From contig DF237069.1 in NCBI GenBank assembly GCA_000708835.1, positions 124,001 through 188,000 on the forward strand: a DNA stretch of 64,000 bases, in the 5' to 3' direction. The notes below the pieces were generated by a model. The model was not told where the DNA came from and did not search any database. It was given only the letters and a program-made list of their open reading frames with translations. The stretch comes from Klebsormidium nitens (lineage: Eukaryota; Streptophyta; Klebsormidiophyceae; Klebsormidiales; Klebsormidiaceae). Of this stretch, positions 12,792 through 24,458 are shown one piece after another (positions within the stretch are counted from its first letter, which is position 1; every line of letters starts with the position of its first letter). A program made the translations under genes and the position numbers.

Positions 12792-12899
12792 AGTTCCATT
12801 ATACTGAAAGTAACGTTCCTTCATATTGGCATTGCATTTTTGGCTGATTCCATTATACTGAGAGTACGTTCCTTCATATTGGAATTGCATTTCTAGCTG
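12792..12899. repeat. Imperfect tandem duplication, two ~54-bp units, just upstream of APE2
   Basis: The unit TTCCATTATACTGA...GTTCCTTCATATTGG...ATTGCATTT...GCTG occurs at about 12792-12845 and again at 12847-12899, with a few substitutions and a one-base indel. It ends about 24 bases before the APE2 ATG, so it lies in the 5' leader or core promoter. Confidence 0.85.
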
Positions 12900-12922
12900 A
12901 TTGCACCTCGCTCGCCAGCGCA

Positions 12923-15900
12923 ATGCAGGAAGCAGGGTCGCAGCAATCTGGGGGCGGCTGCAAGATTCGTGTCATGACATGGAATGTGAACGGCCTGTCC
13001 CGTATCCTTAAGAGCCGCTTCACCAGTCTTGAAAACATGCTGAACACGCTGCACGCAGGTGAGTAGCAGGGCGTGGTCCTTGTTTTTACTTTGTGTAGTC
13101 AATCACATAGTGCAGAGGATCATAAGTTGCACGAGCTTGCCCTGCGCTCTCAGGTCTATTTTCGTTCGGCTTAGTATATGGCTCTCCATTGATGTGCGGC
13201 AGAGGCAGACGACAGGAAGAAAGCCAGTGAGCAGCTACTCTGGGGCCGCTTGCCACTGAGGATGGAAAGAGGTCCAAAGTTTGCCAAGGCCCAAAGATGC
13301 TGACGTGTATTTGTCCCCTGTTTGCATGCAGACATTGTTTGTCTCCAAGAGACCAAGTTATCCAAGGCAGACATGGAGCGCTTTGAGCAGCTGGCCGTCG
13401 TGCCGGGCTGGTGAGGGGGCGCCTACGTCTTTGAAACCCGCCAATTGAGTGCACTTATGGGACTGAAAAGGTTTTGGCCCTCTTGAGGAAGCGTCTGGTT
13501 CGAAGCAATTGAGAGTGGTTCAGATATCAGTGGGAAGCCTGTGGACATATAATCTCAAGACTAGTATGTGTCTCATGCTCCTTGCAAGCAGTCAAAAGAC
13601 AAATTGGGTGCGTTACACTCGGAGGTTAGCCAGCAGGGCAACAACTAGATAGCTTGAAAGCACAAAAACCAGGTGGGGCAAGCACGACCATGCCCCTACA
13701 TCCAGACAAGCAGAAAGAACCGGGCGCGTCGTTATGCTCACTCTGGGTTGCTGACAGCCTGTTGTTTGTGGCAGGCAGTCCTTTTTCAGTTTCTGCACCT
13801 ACCGTGGCGGCTACGCTGGTACCGCCACCTTCTGCCAAGAATCCCTTGCCCCGGTGGCAGCCGAATCAGGCCTAACGGGGCCTGCAACCCAGGGTAACAA
13901 GCCGCCAGGGGCGACAGTGGACTTCCCGGACGATGAGGCGTTCTGGAACAAGTAAGCTGGGTTTGAGACTGGGCTGATTTCGGCTCGCCCCAAGTCTCTA
14001 AAAGCATCAGAGTAGTGCAATAGTGAAGGAATCTTGCTATACAAAGTTTGTTTTGCAAAAGACATCAATTGTTAAGTTTGTCGGTTGCTTGGATCTTGTA
14101 AGAGAGTAAGTCAGGCCCTCATTCCCCTCATGGATCCTCTTCTCAGGAAAGTCGAAGACAGGAGGAGACCAACCAGAGAGGCTTCTTTCATGCTCTGTCG
14201 CCCAAGTGATGAAATAAGGTACTGACGTCACATCAGCGGACTGCAGGTACGATTCTGCTGAGCTTGCGTTGATGGACAGTCAAGGGCGCTGCGTCATCAC
14301 CGACCACTCCGCCCTGGTGGTCTTCAACGTGTAGGTAAACTTGCCAGCGTCTATATCGCAATCTGTCTCTTCTGAGTTGTGCTCTCTTCGGCTTTGGGTC
14401 GATGAAAGTTTGACCCGATGTGGGCCTTAAAATGCTCAAGATAGCGCTTTTCTAATTCAAATTAGCACGCTGAAAGACGTCAACGCACGGGCCGTCTTGC
14501 TGTGGGCTGGCCTTGTTCCCTCTCCTACCTTGCCCGAGTCATTTTCCTTTCTTCCCGCAGGTACGGCCTGGCTGTGACCGCCCAGGACAGCCCACGCTTT
14601 GCCATGAAGCTTCACATGTACGAGGTGAGGCAGCCTCCAACGTGCTCTGCGGTTTTACCATGATCAACCGATGCATTCTTACACATCCCAACTTATCTTC
14701 GACTTCCAAGTCTAGTTCTTGCCGCACATATTCCTCTCCGATCCCAAGCCTCGCTTCGATTTCGCTCTCAATCTCGCTCACACTCCTGCCCGTCCTGATG
14801 TGCATAAACGTTTGAATAATTCTTCCATATGCGTCTTCTTTATGGATACTGCAGATTCTGCAACGAAGGGTAGAGGCCCTCGTGGCGAAGGGGCGGGCGG
14901 TGCTGGTGGTGGGCGACTTGAACATCGCGGTGGCACTTGAGGATCACTGCGACTACGCGGACGCCCGCCCCAGCGTCCAGAGCTCTTTTCTGGACGGCCG
15001 GCCGGACAGGACGCACCTGCAGGCACTGCTCGCCGCAGCGGGGGGTCCCCTCTCCGATCTGTACAGGTAGAGAGAAAGTTCCGCCGAGGTTTTTGTTCGT
15101 CAGTCCGGGGTATGGATCCTCTTTCCGGGGTATGGATCCTCCTGATGTCGATGACAGAAACATTGACTCAAAGGTTCTGCGAGACACGGCCGATTCCGAG
15201 AAACGGCCCGCAAGATCCTTGCGACGATGCCTCAGCTGACAGGGCGTGGTTCGGAATAATTACCCGCTTCCCTACATGAAAACCGTTTGACCATCGCTGT
15301 TGGCAAAAACCAGAGTGTCCAAATCTGCCTGCGATTGCAACTGATAGGCGTTGGGCGGTCGTGCAGGCAGCACCACGTGGGCGAGCGCTACTCGTACACG
15401 GTGTGGGGGGGTGCGGGGGCCCTGACCGGCAGCAGGCCTCGCAGCAGGGGGTCCCGCGTGGACTACATCCTGGGGGGGGGCAAGCTGCAGGTCAGCGGTA
15501 ACCTGTTCGCGTCTTTTCGATACGTCTTTGCCTGGCCGTGAAGCATATTCTGTTCCATTTGGGCATATCGGCTCACCAGTAGTGGGGGCGGCCTCGAGAG
15601 AGAAGTAGACGCTGTAAAGTGGGTCTGCCATTTTCTCTGCAAGAGACTGAGACTCACAGCACCCGAGCGCCTCAAAATAGTACGAGGCCTAAAAAGACGG
15701 TGTTGATACGTTAAAACTTGTTCATCTACGCCCGTCAGTGTCTGTCACTCGGGTCATTGTATACGCTATGATGATTGCAGGGTAGCCCTCTGGCTGCTGC
15801 CTGCACTGCCTCGGGGATTGATGCCCAGCTGTTGGGTTCCGACCACGCCCCGGTGTGGGCCGACATCAATCTTCCGGCTTCCGCTTTCGCCTCTTCCGGC

Positions 15901-16328
15901 GAGGAAGGAGCGGAGCAGGCCATCCTGCCACTCGACTCGCGGACTATCGCACGAGCTGGTAAGATGTAGACGCCTCGCATGTATGATCAACTCTTTCAAC
16001 ATTACGCTATGTAAGATAGGGCTGATTCGTCGTCGTTGCTTGTGGTGCAATCTGATATCTGAGCCGATTGTCGTACCTCACAGAGGAGGGCCTGTCATGT
16101 GAGTAGGGAGTCTGACCGTCTCTTTTAGATGTGTATCTTCGTGATGGAGAAAAGCAGCGTTTGCCAAACGCTTGACAAGTGATTCGTGGGTTGGTGGCAG
16201 GTCGATCAAGCAGACCGACTCGTCTCGAGAGTTGGCTTCAAACGCCGAAGGCCCAAGGGCGCAAGCGGAAAGCTAGTCCGCTGGAGGAAACACCGTCTCC
16301 TCCAAGTAGGCGGGAAGAAACAGAGTAA
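12923..16328 (+). CDS. APEX2: AP endonuclease 2 (APE2), exonuclease-endonuclease-phosphatase family
   Basis: Nine exons: 12923-13058, 13332-13410, 13775-13951, 14247-14330, 14561-14624, 14855-15066, 15367-15490, 15781-15958 and 16201-16328. All phases agree, giving 393 residues. Active-site motifs of the EEP fold are all present: VMTWNVNGLSR, DIVCLQETKLS, VITDHSALVVFNVYG, VVGDLNIA, RVDYILGGG and LLGSDHAPVWAD. APE2 enzymes have 3'-5' exonuclease and 3'-phosphodiesterase activity with weak AP endonuclease activity, and work in base-excision repair and ATR checkpoint signalling with PCNA. The C-terminal exon is short and basic (KAQGRKRKASP), possibly a nuclear localisation signal, with LESWLQ as a very weak PCNA-box candidate. 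The zinc-finger GRF domain usual at the APE2 C terminus is absent from this model. It is divergent from the NYN-LOTUS gene and followed by MUS81 on the same strand. Confidence 0.92.
15104..15143. repeat. 20-bp direct tandem repeat in an APE2 intron
   Basis: TCCGGGGTATGGATCCTCTT (15104-15123) is repeated at 15124-15143 with one change. It lies 38 bases into the intron after exon 6 of the APE2 gene. Confidence 0.85.
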
Positions 16329-17747
16329 GGGAAGGATGAATGTCCCACTTTTGGACGGTTTCGACACAATGCAGACACCATGCGCGCAGATGCGAATACG
16401 AGATGCGATTCTCACGTATACATATGACTTCCGACCTTGCTGTCTGCACACTGACCATTCCTTTGTGACCACTGTTGACCATTTCCTTTGTGACCACTGT
16501 TGCCCAATGCCCCTTTCAACGTGAGTCGTTGCAATATCGCAACATTCTGCCTGACGGTCAACTTCTGAAGATATATGCTTTCTTCCTGATATGGCGTAGA
16601 CTACCTGAGACCGCCATGGACAGCATGGCGTACATGGACAATAGGTTCGCAAATTTGGTCTTTCCAAGTGTACCAACTTATGGCCAGAAGTCGTCTACCT
16701 TCAATTGAACTACAAACCCAAAGATGAACGTCCAGATTCTTATGTTTCTATTAGCAGCATCTATGCGGGTTGTACGTGCTACGGTGTTCATTGATTTATT
16801 ATTTTACCGTAATAGTGCAGCCGGGTTACAATAACTCAGCATAATCTGCTTATGTCAAGTAAGCCAATGCTATACGCCTGCTGCGGTGTTTGTTGGCTTT
16901 GCCACCAATGGAAGGAGGTCACTAGTTCTGTGCCTATATGAGCCATCGCCAACGCGTCGGCCCCGCGGCTTCCACATGCTAAATGAAGAATCTAAGCTGT
17001 ACGTGGCGATTGAAGGCGATCATTCTTACAAGACCAGCTTACGCATCTTGCAAGTTTCTGGTTTTTAAACTCTCGAATGATTTTGCTTGTCAAGCTGGCT
17101 AATTGAGCTTTGCACTATACCGTAGTACGATGGGGCATGATGCAACAATCACAACAACAGAACAAGCAGAACATTCTCTGGACGAGGCGGCATCCAGACT
17201 CCAGCAAACAAGTTACAACGCCATAGGTATGATGATTGACGGATGACTCCTTCCTTACCCAACTTCGATACAGTTGTCGCGAATAGCAGCCGTCAGATGA
17301 GTCACATGCCTGCTTTTATGTACCCGCCGTGGCTGTCACACCGTCCATTTTCTACCCTCCGGATGTCATCATCATGCATCATGCCAACCTGCATAGGTGT
17401 ACAGCTGTACCGGCCAACCGGCACATGCATCATTCATCGTGCTGCAGGCTGCAAAGCCTGTAATGTGCAGCAGAGCTGGGGCGCATGAGCCTGCCATGGA
17501 GGCCAAGGCGATATGATTCTCGTGTGCTGGGCAATGAAGGAAAGATCGCTTGCAACAGGCACGGCATTGCTGATATTTTCTGTAGATGAACGTGTTTCGA
17601 CCATCCCTGTCACTTCCATGGAAGACCGACAATAATGGCGGCAACAGCATTGCCAATGTAATGCAGGTTGTTTGGGTGTTTGATGTGAACACAGTGCAAC
17701 CAGCTCAGGAAGGAGCGTTCAGCGCGTCGAAGGCATAAGCATCCAAA
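16329..17747. other. Intergenic region between APE2 and MUS81, with a short tandem repeat
   Basis: About 1.4 kb without a supported gene. A ~24-bp unit (GACCATTCCTTTGTGACCAC...) is repeated in tandem at 16453-16476 and 16477-16501. Short open frames elsewhere show no recognisable content. The right end should contain the MUS81 promoter. Confidence 0.55.
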
Positions 17748-20700
17748 ATGGCACCAGCACCGCGGGATGAGAGGCTGATCAGGGCGCTTCAAGCCCGGGC
17801 GGCCTTGGCATCTGCACAGAATAATATTCGGAAGAGTGCGAGCTATCAGAAAGCGGTTGAGAAACTGACTGCCCACAGGCGGCCAATAACTAGTGCGATG
17901 GAGATTGGCATGGTGAAAGGGATTGGAGTCCAGATTAAGAAGCTACTTGAGAAGGTTTACAATGGGGATGTGGAAGAAATACCCCCAGAAGCTGAAGAGG
18001 CAATGGAATACGGAGACTTGCCCATTCCCCAGGTAAGAAAATGGAGGACTTGGGCAAGAAGGAGCAGAGGGCAATTCCACTTACATGAGGTGAAACTGTA
18101 AAGAAACTGGAGGCACCTGCTGTTCAGTAGATGTAACATCCATGTAGCAAGCATGAAAGAGGGTCCCAATTGTCTCGTTGTCTGGTTGTCTGCTCATCTC
18201 GTTGTTGTGAGCCTTGAGGCTAACTTTTTGCTGCTGCCCAGTTGCCCCGTACATTCAAATCAGGAGCCTCTACATCGCCCTCTGTTTTGAAGCAGGAGCC
18301 CTCTCCTGCATCCTTCCGTCGCCTTGTGCTGGGGCAATCTGAAGGGCCTTTTGAATGCAGCAAAGTCAAATAGCCCTGGGCGTTCCTTTGCTTGCCATGT
18401 GCCTCCTGTCTCTTGGTATGTGCATCCTATCAACAGTTTTCTACGTTCGATCTCTCTTGACCTCTTTCGTCAAAGGGTGGAGCATTGACCCATAAAAGCT
18501 GCGTACCGCCCACAGGGTTTCGCCTACATTCCTGGCCCCAACACTGGCGCCCGTGCCATTCTCATTGCCATGTTTGGTGAAACAAAGAGACCCGGATATC
18601 CAGGCTTCCTGATGAAAGATCAAATCCAGGCGGCAGCTACAGCAACAGGTGACTTTGACCATCCTTTAAGCTGTACAAGATGAAGGAATACGTCTCGGGT
18701 GTTTGTCAGTGCTTTCTCTGTTGAAAAGGTGCTGTTGTGTTTTCTTGTGCGCTTCTATCATCATATCCAAAGAAACTATCAAAGTAGATATCTGACCCCG
18801 TGTACGTTTCTGCAGGAATCAGCAACACCTCAATGTATCCGCAGCCCAATGTGGGCCGCTTCTACAGTGGTTGGGACGGGATCAGAACGCTGGAAGAGAA
18901 CGGCCTGGTTCTCAGAACCAAACATGGTAAAAAGGTCTCCTTCACTTTTGATTCTTGGATATAGCTGGACGTATGCGTATTCTGCAGACCACTCTCAACC
19001 ACAAATAGCTGCTTAAAGAACATCTCATCACATTTGCGTGTCTGATTAATATGAGGCATTACTTTTCAACAACGAAGGGGCACTCCAACTGAGCTGTGAT
19101 CGCAGAGATACAAGAGAGCATCTGGTTGAAGTAAGAGGTCTGATATGAAACAGCTGATTGCTGCAGGGGTTTGAATGACGACAATGAAATCACTGTTTTG
19201 TGCTTTCTATGAATGCGGACCTCTTGGTTGCATTGATGCTCGAATCAGTGTCTATTCCTGGACACTGTACTGAGAAGTCACCAGTACAGAGTCCCTAATG
19301 AACGCTTATGGAATCAGCTGCTTACACAGGTACAGATGACTAGAAAGTGTCTTCCCACAACGTTGCCCGTCACATCCAACATATAAAAGGTGACCCCCCC
19401 CCAAAAATGGAGGAAAAAGAAGAAATCGCAATATGCTGTTGCTTTGCAGGTATGGGGGTTAAGGAGCAGTTCCGCCTGACAGACCAGGGCCGGCAGCTTG
19501 CATACTTCCTGGAGGGAGAGCTGGGCCTACAACAAGGGGGCCGACAAGATGGCGGGGTCGCACTCCCCCAAGACTTCTCTCCCGCGCACCGCCGTCTCTC
19601 AGGTCACTGTCAGGGGCGCCAGGCGGGGGAAGGCGGCTTTCCAGAGGTCATGATCGGCCGGGGTCGAGAAATTGAGATGGGCAGCAACTTGCAACAAGTG
19701 GAAGAGGTTGAAGCGGCCACCGGAGAGGGCTTCCGCCTGTACAAGGCGGTGTGCAAGAGCAGCAGTGCGGTGAGGAAAAAGTACGCAGTGCAACTTCATG
19801 TCAGGGTGACACTTGCTCGAGACGCGGAGGTGGAGCAGGCAGAGGCCCTGGGGCGAGTTTTCGCGGGCAGGAGGCCGGAGCTGGTGGCACGGCTCAAAGA
19901 GATGGGCTTCAGCGAGGATCGGGTGTTGGCGGCTCTGGCGGCCACCGGAGCTGATGAGGCAGCCGCTGTGCAGATGCTAGTGGATGGGGCAAGCATGCAA
20001 CGTGACGAAAGTGGGACAGCAGCGCCAGGTGGCGTCACCCAGATGGTGGTAGTCAGGAGCGAGTGCGCTTGCCCCGAGGGGCGGTCGTCTCACGGCAAGT
20101 GCAAGCATGCGGCCGCCCTGTTTTTGAGAGTGGACGCCCACCTGCGGAGCGGGGCGGAGCTGGATCGGCCGGAGCCCGGTAAGAAGAAGACGCCCAGGAA
20201 GAAGCGAGAAAACGGGGATGGTGGGTTGCAAGCGAAAACCGCGCCCAAGAGGCGAAAAAGCGGAGGAGGGGCGGAGGCGCCTCTGCCTAGGGAAGAGGAT
20301 CGCAGCCTGGGTGCAATTGCTGCACAGCTGGCGAAGTCGGTGGGCTCACCAATAACGCCTCCAAAGCACAAGGACGTGGCGCGCACGCCTGTCGGGGCCA
20401 GCCCGCGGGAGATGGCGGCCCAGGCGGCCTTTGAACGGGCAGCCATGCAGGCGTCCCTCCGGAAAGACTCCCCGACGAGAGCGCCGCCGGTGGAGAAGGG
20501 GACGGGGCAACGGAATGTGGACTTTGTCGATCTTGAGGGAGGGCTGGGCCGCGCTCACGAGCGGCACGAGAGCGATCAGGGGGTTAGACGGGCGGTCTCT
20601 GCCAACAAAGAGTCGCGCTCAGAGACTTGGAAAGGGAAGGAAGCAGCCCGAGATGCGTTGCATGGTAGTATGCTTAACTTGGGCCGAGCGACCCCCGGAA

Positions 20701-23700
20701 AAGGCAAGGCGGTGGCCTTTGTCGACTTGGACAGCGATTGTGACGACCCGCCGGGGCAGCGGGATGCTGACTCCGAGGAGGACGCCGCTCTCCTCTCAGT
20801 GGACTGGAAGAGCCCCAGAGCCAGCTGGGGTAGCGGGTGGAGCAGCGCCGCTACTCCCGCATCAGATCACCGAGAGAAGAGCGGAGGGCGGCGTGGCGAG
20901 GAGGCTGGGCGGGGCCGATCGCTTGATCTGGACTGGCTGACAGGCGACAACGCGCCAGATCCTGCCGAGCTTGACAGGCTCGTGGATACGGTGACTGCCA
21001 CAGCGGAGCCCGGGAGTGCGCCCTCGGCGAGTGGTAGGAAGCAAGGTGGCGAAGTGGGCGGCGTGCGTCGCGTGACGGTCGTAGTTGATGAGACGGAGCG
21101 GCAGACCAACAGCAACCCGAACTCGGTGTACCTGGAGCTGCATCGCCAGCACGAAGCGCTGCATGCGGTGGCCGGCGTGGCGCTGGCGGCGGAGAAGCAC
21201 AAGCTGGAGACGGGGGACTACCTTTGGCTGGCAGAGACGGACGAAGGCAGGTGAGGACTCGATGCTTGCATCAAGCAGGGTTTGGACACAAGCTTCCGAA
21301 TCCATGGGTTGTTACAAGTCATGTGAAAGTTAATTTGTACTCTTGTTCGATGAAGGCATCATTCCATGAATACCTGTCGGCTGCCCGTCCAAAGTGCATG
21401 GGTGGGATTATTCGACTCAAGGGCAAAGAGTTTTGGCGGAATTACCATTATCTCGCGGCTTCGAAGGCTTTCGTTCGAGATTCTGGTTGGACGAGTGTGG
21501 GTCTTGACGGAAGCATGCAACTGTTAATCAAGGTTACTCGCGTCCCGTGTGACTCGTTTAGCTTCTGCTATATGTGCTAGCGTGCAAACAGTCTGACAGG
21601 TCTGAGTCTCCCCCTCCTTCGATACTGACGTTCAACCACCGTGGCTTCATTCGATAAGATGCTTTGTTGCAAAAATCCACGACTCGCTGACACTTCTCGG
21701 CTCAAGGAAGCCCAGCTCGGCTGCAGACTTCTCCTGAATGACCAACCACTCGTTGCACGAACTCCGAAGGAAACACGAACATAGGATGGCAACAACTGGC
21801 CCTCGACTGACAAATTGATCCTCTATTATGCACGGTCCGTTTGCAGTCGGTCCTAGAGCCGAATGAACACCCGTTTGAGTCTAGCCCAACTGACAGTCCG
21901 ACTCAATCGAACGAGTACACTTGTAACGAGGAGACTTTGGTTGGACCGGCAAATCTGTTTGTGATGAGAAGTGACGACTCTGCTTCATGTGCAGTTTCGT
22001 TCTCGACACGGTCATCGAGCGCAAGACGATGTCCGACTTGGTCACCCGGTCGGTCACGAACGCCCACCTGAAGCAGATCCAAAAGATGCGCGCCAGCGGA
22101 CTGCCGCACGTGTGCCTCTTACTCGAAGGAGAGTTTCGGTGAGCGCCTGCCTGCAGTCCCTCGGGTCTGTCGCCTGGTTTCCGCACAAGGGTTTGTTTGA
22201 ATCTTGCTGCGAGTTGCCTTCTAGAGCAGATGCAAAGGTCGAGCTTCTTTCCAACACCTGGAAACTCAAGATGGTCAGGTGCTGGAGTGAAGGACGTGCT
22301 GATCCCCCGGTCCTGTAAGCTGTCGGGCCCGAGCACAACCCTCGACGACCTCGGTCAACGTGGAGGTTCAAGACTTCGATACGTTATCCTCTGACAGTAC
22401 TCTCGAAAAAAGCTTCCTTCCGACGAGGATTGCAGTTTGCCTTCATAGTGGCCTTATACTCGCTTGCAGGACCGCACGCAAGTTCGTGGCAGTGGCGGGG
22501 CAAGACTGCCGCGGAGACGTGGACAGCGCGGAGGCGGTGTGGCAGCTGATGGCGGAGCTCCTGATCGGCACCGCAAAGGGGATGGACGTGCCGCAGGGGG
22601 TGCCTATTGGCAGCGGGTATGGCCCCCCGCCGCCAGTGAGGGTGCTCCAAACGAAGGACGTCAAGGGGACTTGCAAGCTGCTGACTCACATCTCCGCCGC
22701 TCTGGCCGCCAGGGTTGGAGGCGGGCTAGAAGGTGGGGAAGCTGCGAGCGCGGCAGCTTCGCGTCAGATCTCTCTTGAGGATTTCAACAAGGAGGCGCGG
22801 CAAAGGAGAACCAAGATGAACAAGCTGCTCAAGGAGGCGGAGGGGCGGGCAATTGAGAGTCGAGTAGGGGACGACGGGTTGGAGGATCCGGGCGAAAGAC
22901 GTGGGTTTGCGGACGAGGTTCAAAGACTGTCCGCAGATCCGGACGCTGGTGTCGGTCCCAGCGCAGCGCAGGCAAGGAGCGGGGTTGCTGACGCAAGCGC
23001 GCAAGGGGGCCAGCCCTGCGACGAGTGCGAGGCGCAGCGGGCAGCGCTCGAGTGCGCAGAATGCGAGCAAGCGCTGTGCTCCGACTGCTGCGCCAGCCTC
23101 CACTCCGGGGGGGCCCGGAGGGCTCACCGGCTGACGTCACTGCCCCCTCCGTGGCAGTGCGAGGAGTGCGAGGGGGCATCGGCGGCCGTCTCGTGCGGGG
23201 AGTGCGAGCAGGCCCTCTGCGCGAGCTGCTCCGCCAAGATTCACTCTAAGGGGGCCAGGGCACGGCATGCGGTGGCGCCACTGAGCCTCGCACCCATGCA
23301 ACCCACCTCACGAGTTTCGACGCCGCCCGACACTCACGATAGCGTAGAGAGGTCAGGGCGTGCGCTGATGGTGGCCAGTAGCAGTGTGTACGCGAGCCTG
23401 CGCACCGTGGATCTCGGGCCGAGAGTGGCTCTGGAGCAGACACGTGGCGAGCGGGACAGAGGCCCCGTGGAGGAGAGCCTGTACCTGGGCCTGGCGGACC
23501 CGGGTGGGGCAGCGGGGCGGGCAGGAGAACGCGAGGCCTTTTGGGTGGTCCTGGTCAAAGGGGACGCCTTCCTGCGGGGCATGATCCAATCGCAGGTAAG
23601 CTTGGTTGCAAGTGCCGCAGGCGAAACGGGTCACTGACTGAGTGCTCCCTCTGTCATTCGCGAGTTGGGGAATCTCCTCTTTACTCGATGTTGAGGGCGC

Positions 23701-24458
23701 ACGGGGGCACGATAATGAGGCAGGTCAGGACGAAAAGGCTACTTTGGCTATGCGAAGGATGCATTTGCAGGTAGCTGAAGCATCACGCATCTTGTTTTGA
23801 CAATGCTTTCACATTCATGTTGAGGACAGCGTGATGCTTTCATCAGCGACATCCAGCAGCGGATATGGAAAGCCTATGGATCCACCCAGGAGTCAAAAAT
23901 TTATGCAGCAATGGATACTTGCCCCTCTTAGCTGAGCGTTTGGTCTCAAACGAGGGGTCTCGCTGCTTACCACGATTTCGGTCGTACTCCAGTAAAGTCC
24001 AAGACAAACCTGCAAAAGTAGCTGCCACCTCGGCGCTTCTGCGCATCAACACCCGCTGCTTGTGCTAACCGCAGGTGGCAGTCAGCGGCGCATCCTCTGC
24101 CACCTGTCCGGAGCCCGACCTGCAGGCAGCGGCGGTGCTCTTCCTGACCTCCCTCCCAGACCCGCCCTGCCCCTCCGCCCACTCCCCAGGCAAAATCCTG
24201 ATACTCGAAAACGTGTTGCATCACTGCCGCGCGATGGCTGCGGCGGCAGAGCGAGCGCGGCTGAATGGGGCGGCAGGCCCTGGCGAGGACGGGGACCAGG
24301 AGCTGCGCGCGTTCTTGGGTTGCCACGATTTGAATGAAGAGATGATTCGGTGGATAGTCAGGATCATGTTCTCACGAGGTTGGAACGTGCAATTTACAGG
24401 TAATCAGCTCGAGAGCTCTCTGCTTTTCAGGCACTTGGCAAAGGCATATGTAAAGTAG
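17748..24458 (+). CDS. MUS81: MUS81 structure-specific endonuclease with inserted UBA, SWIM and B-box domains
   Basis: Exons: 17748-18032, one from 18242 (3' end unresolved), 18516-18648, 18816-18926, 19450-21250, 21995-22138, 22470-23595 and 24075-24458. Phases agree from 18516 on. Order: N-terminal HhH (RDERLIRALQARAALASAQN), winged helix (YPQPNVGRFYSGWDGIRTLE, FRLTDQGRQLA), UBA (19872-19987: LKEMGFSEDRVLAAL), SWIM cysteines (20064-20108: CACPEG...GKCKH), low-complexity linker, then the ERCC4 nuclease. The nuclease has VVVDETERQ, GDYLWLAE, VLDTVIERKTMSDL and a third exon VLQTKDVKGTCKLLTHISAA. Two tandem B-box fingers follow at about 23017-23290. Usual MUS81 is 550-660 residues; this model exceeds 1300. 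With an EME partner, MUS81 cuts replication forks and recombination intermediates. The exon carrying UBA-SWIM splices in phase to the ERK exon, so the insert is inside MUS81. The exon 2-3 junction lacks an obvious donor. Confidence 0.82.
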
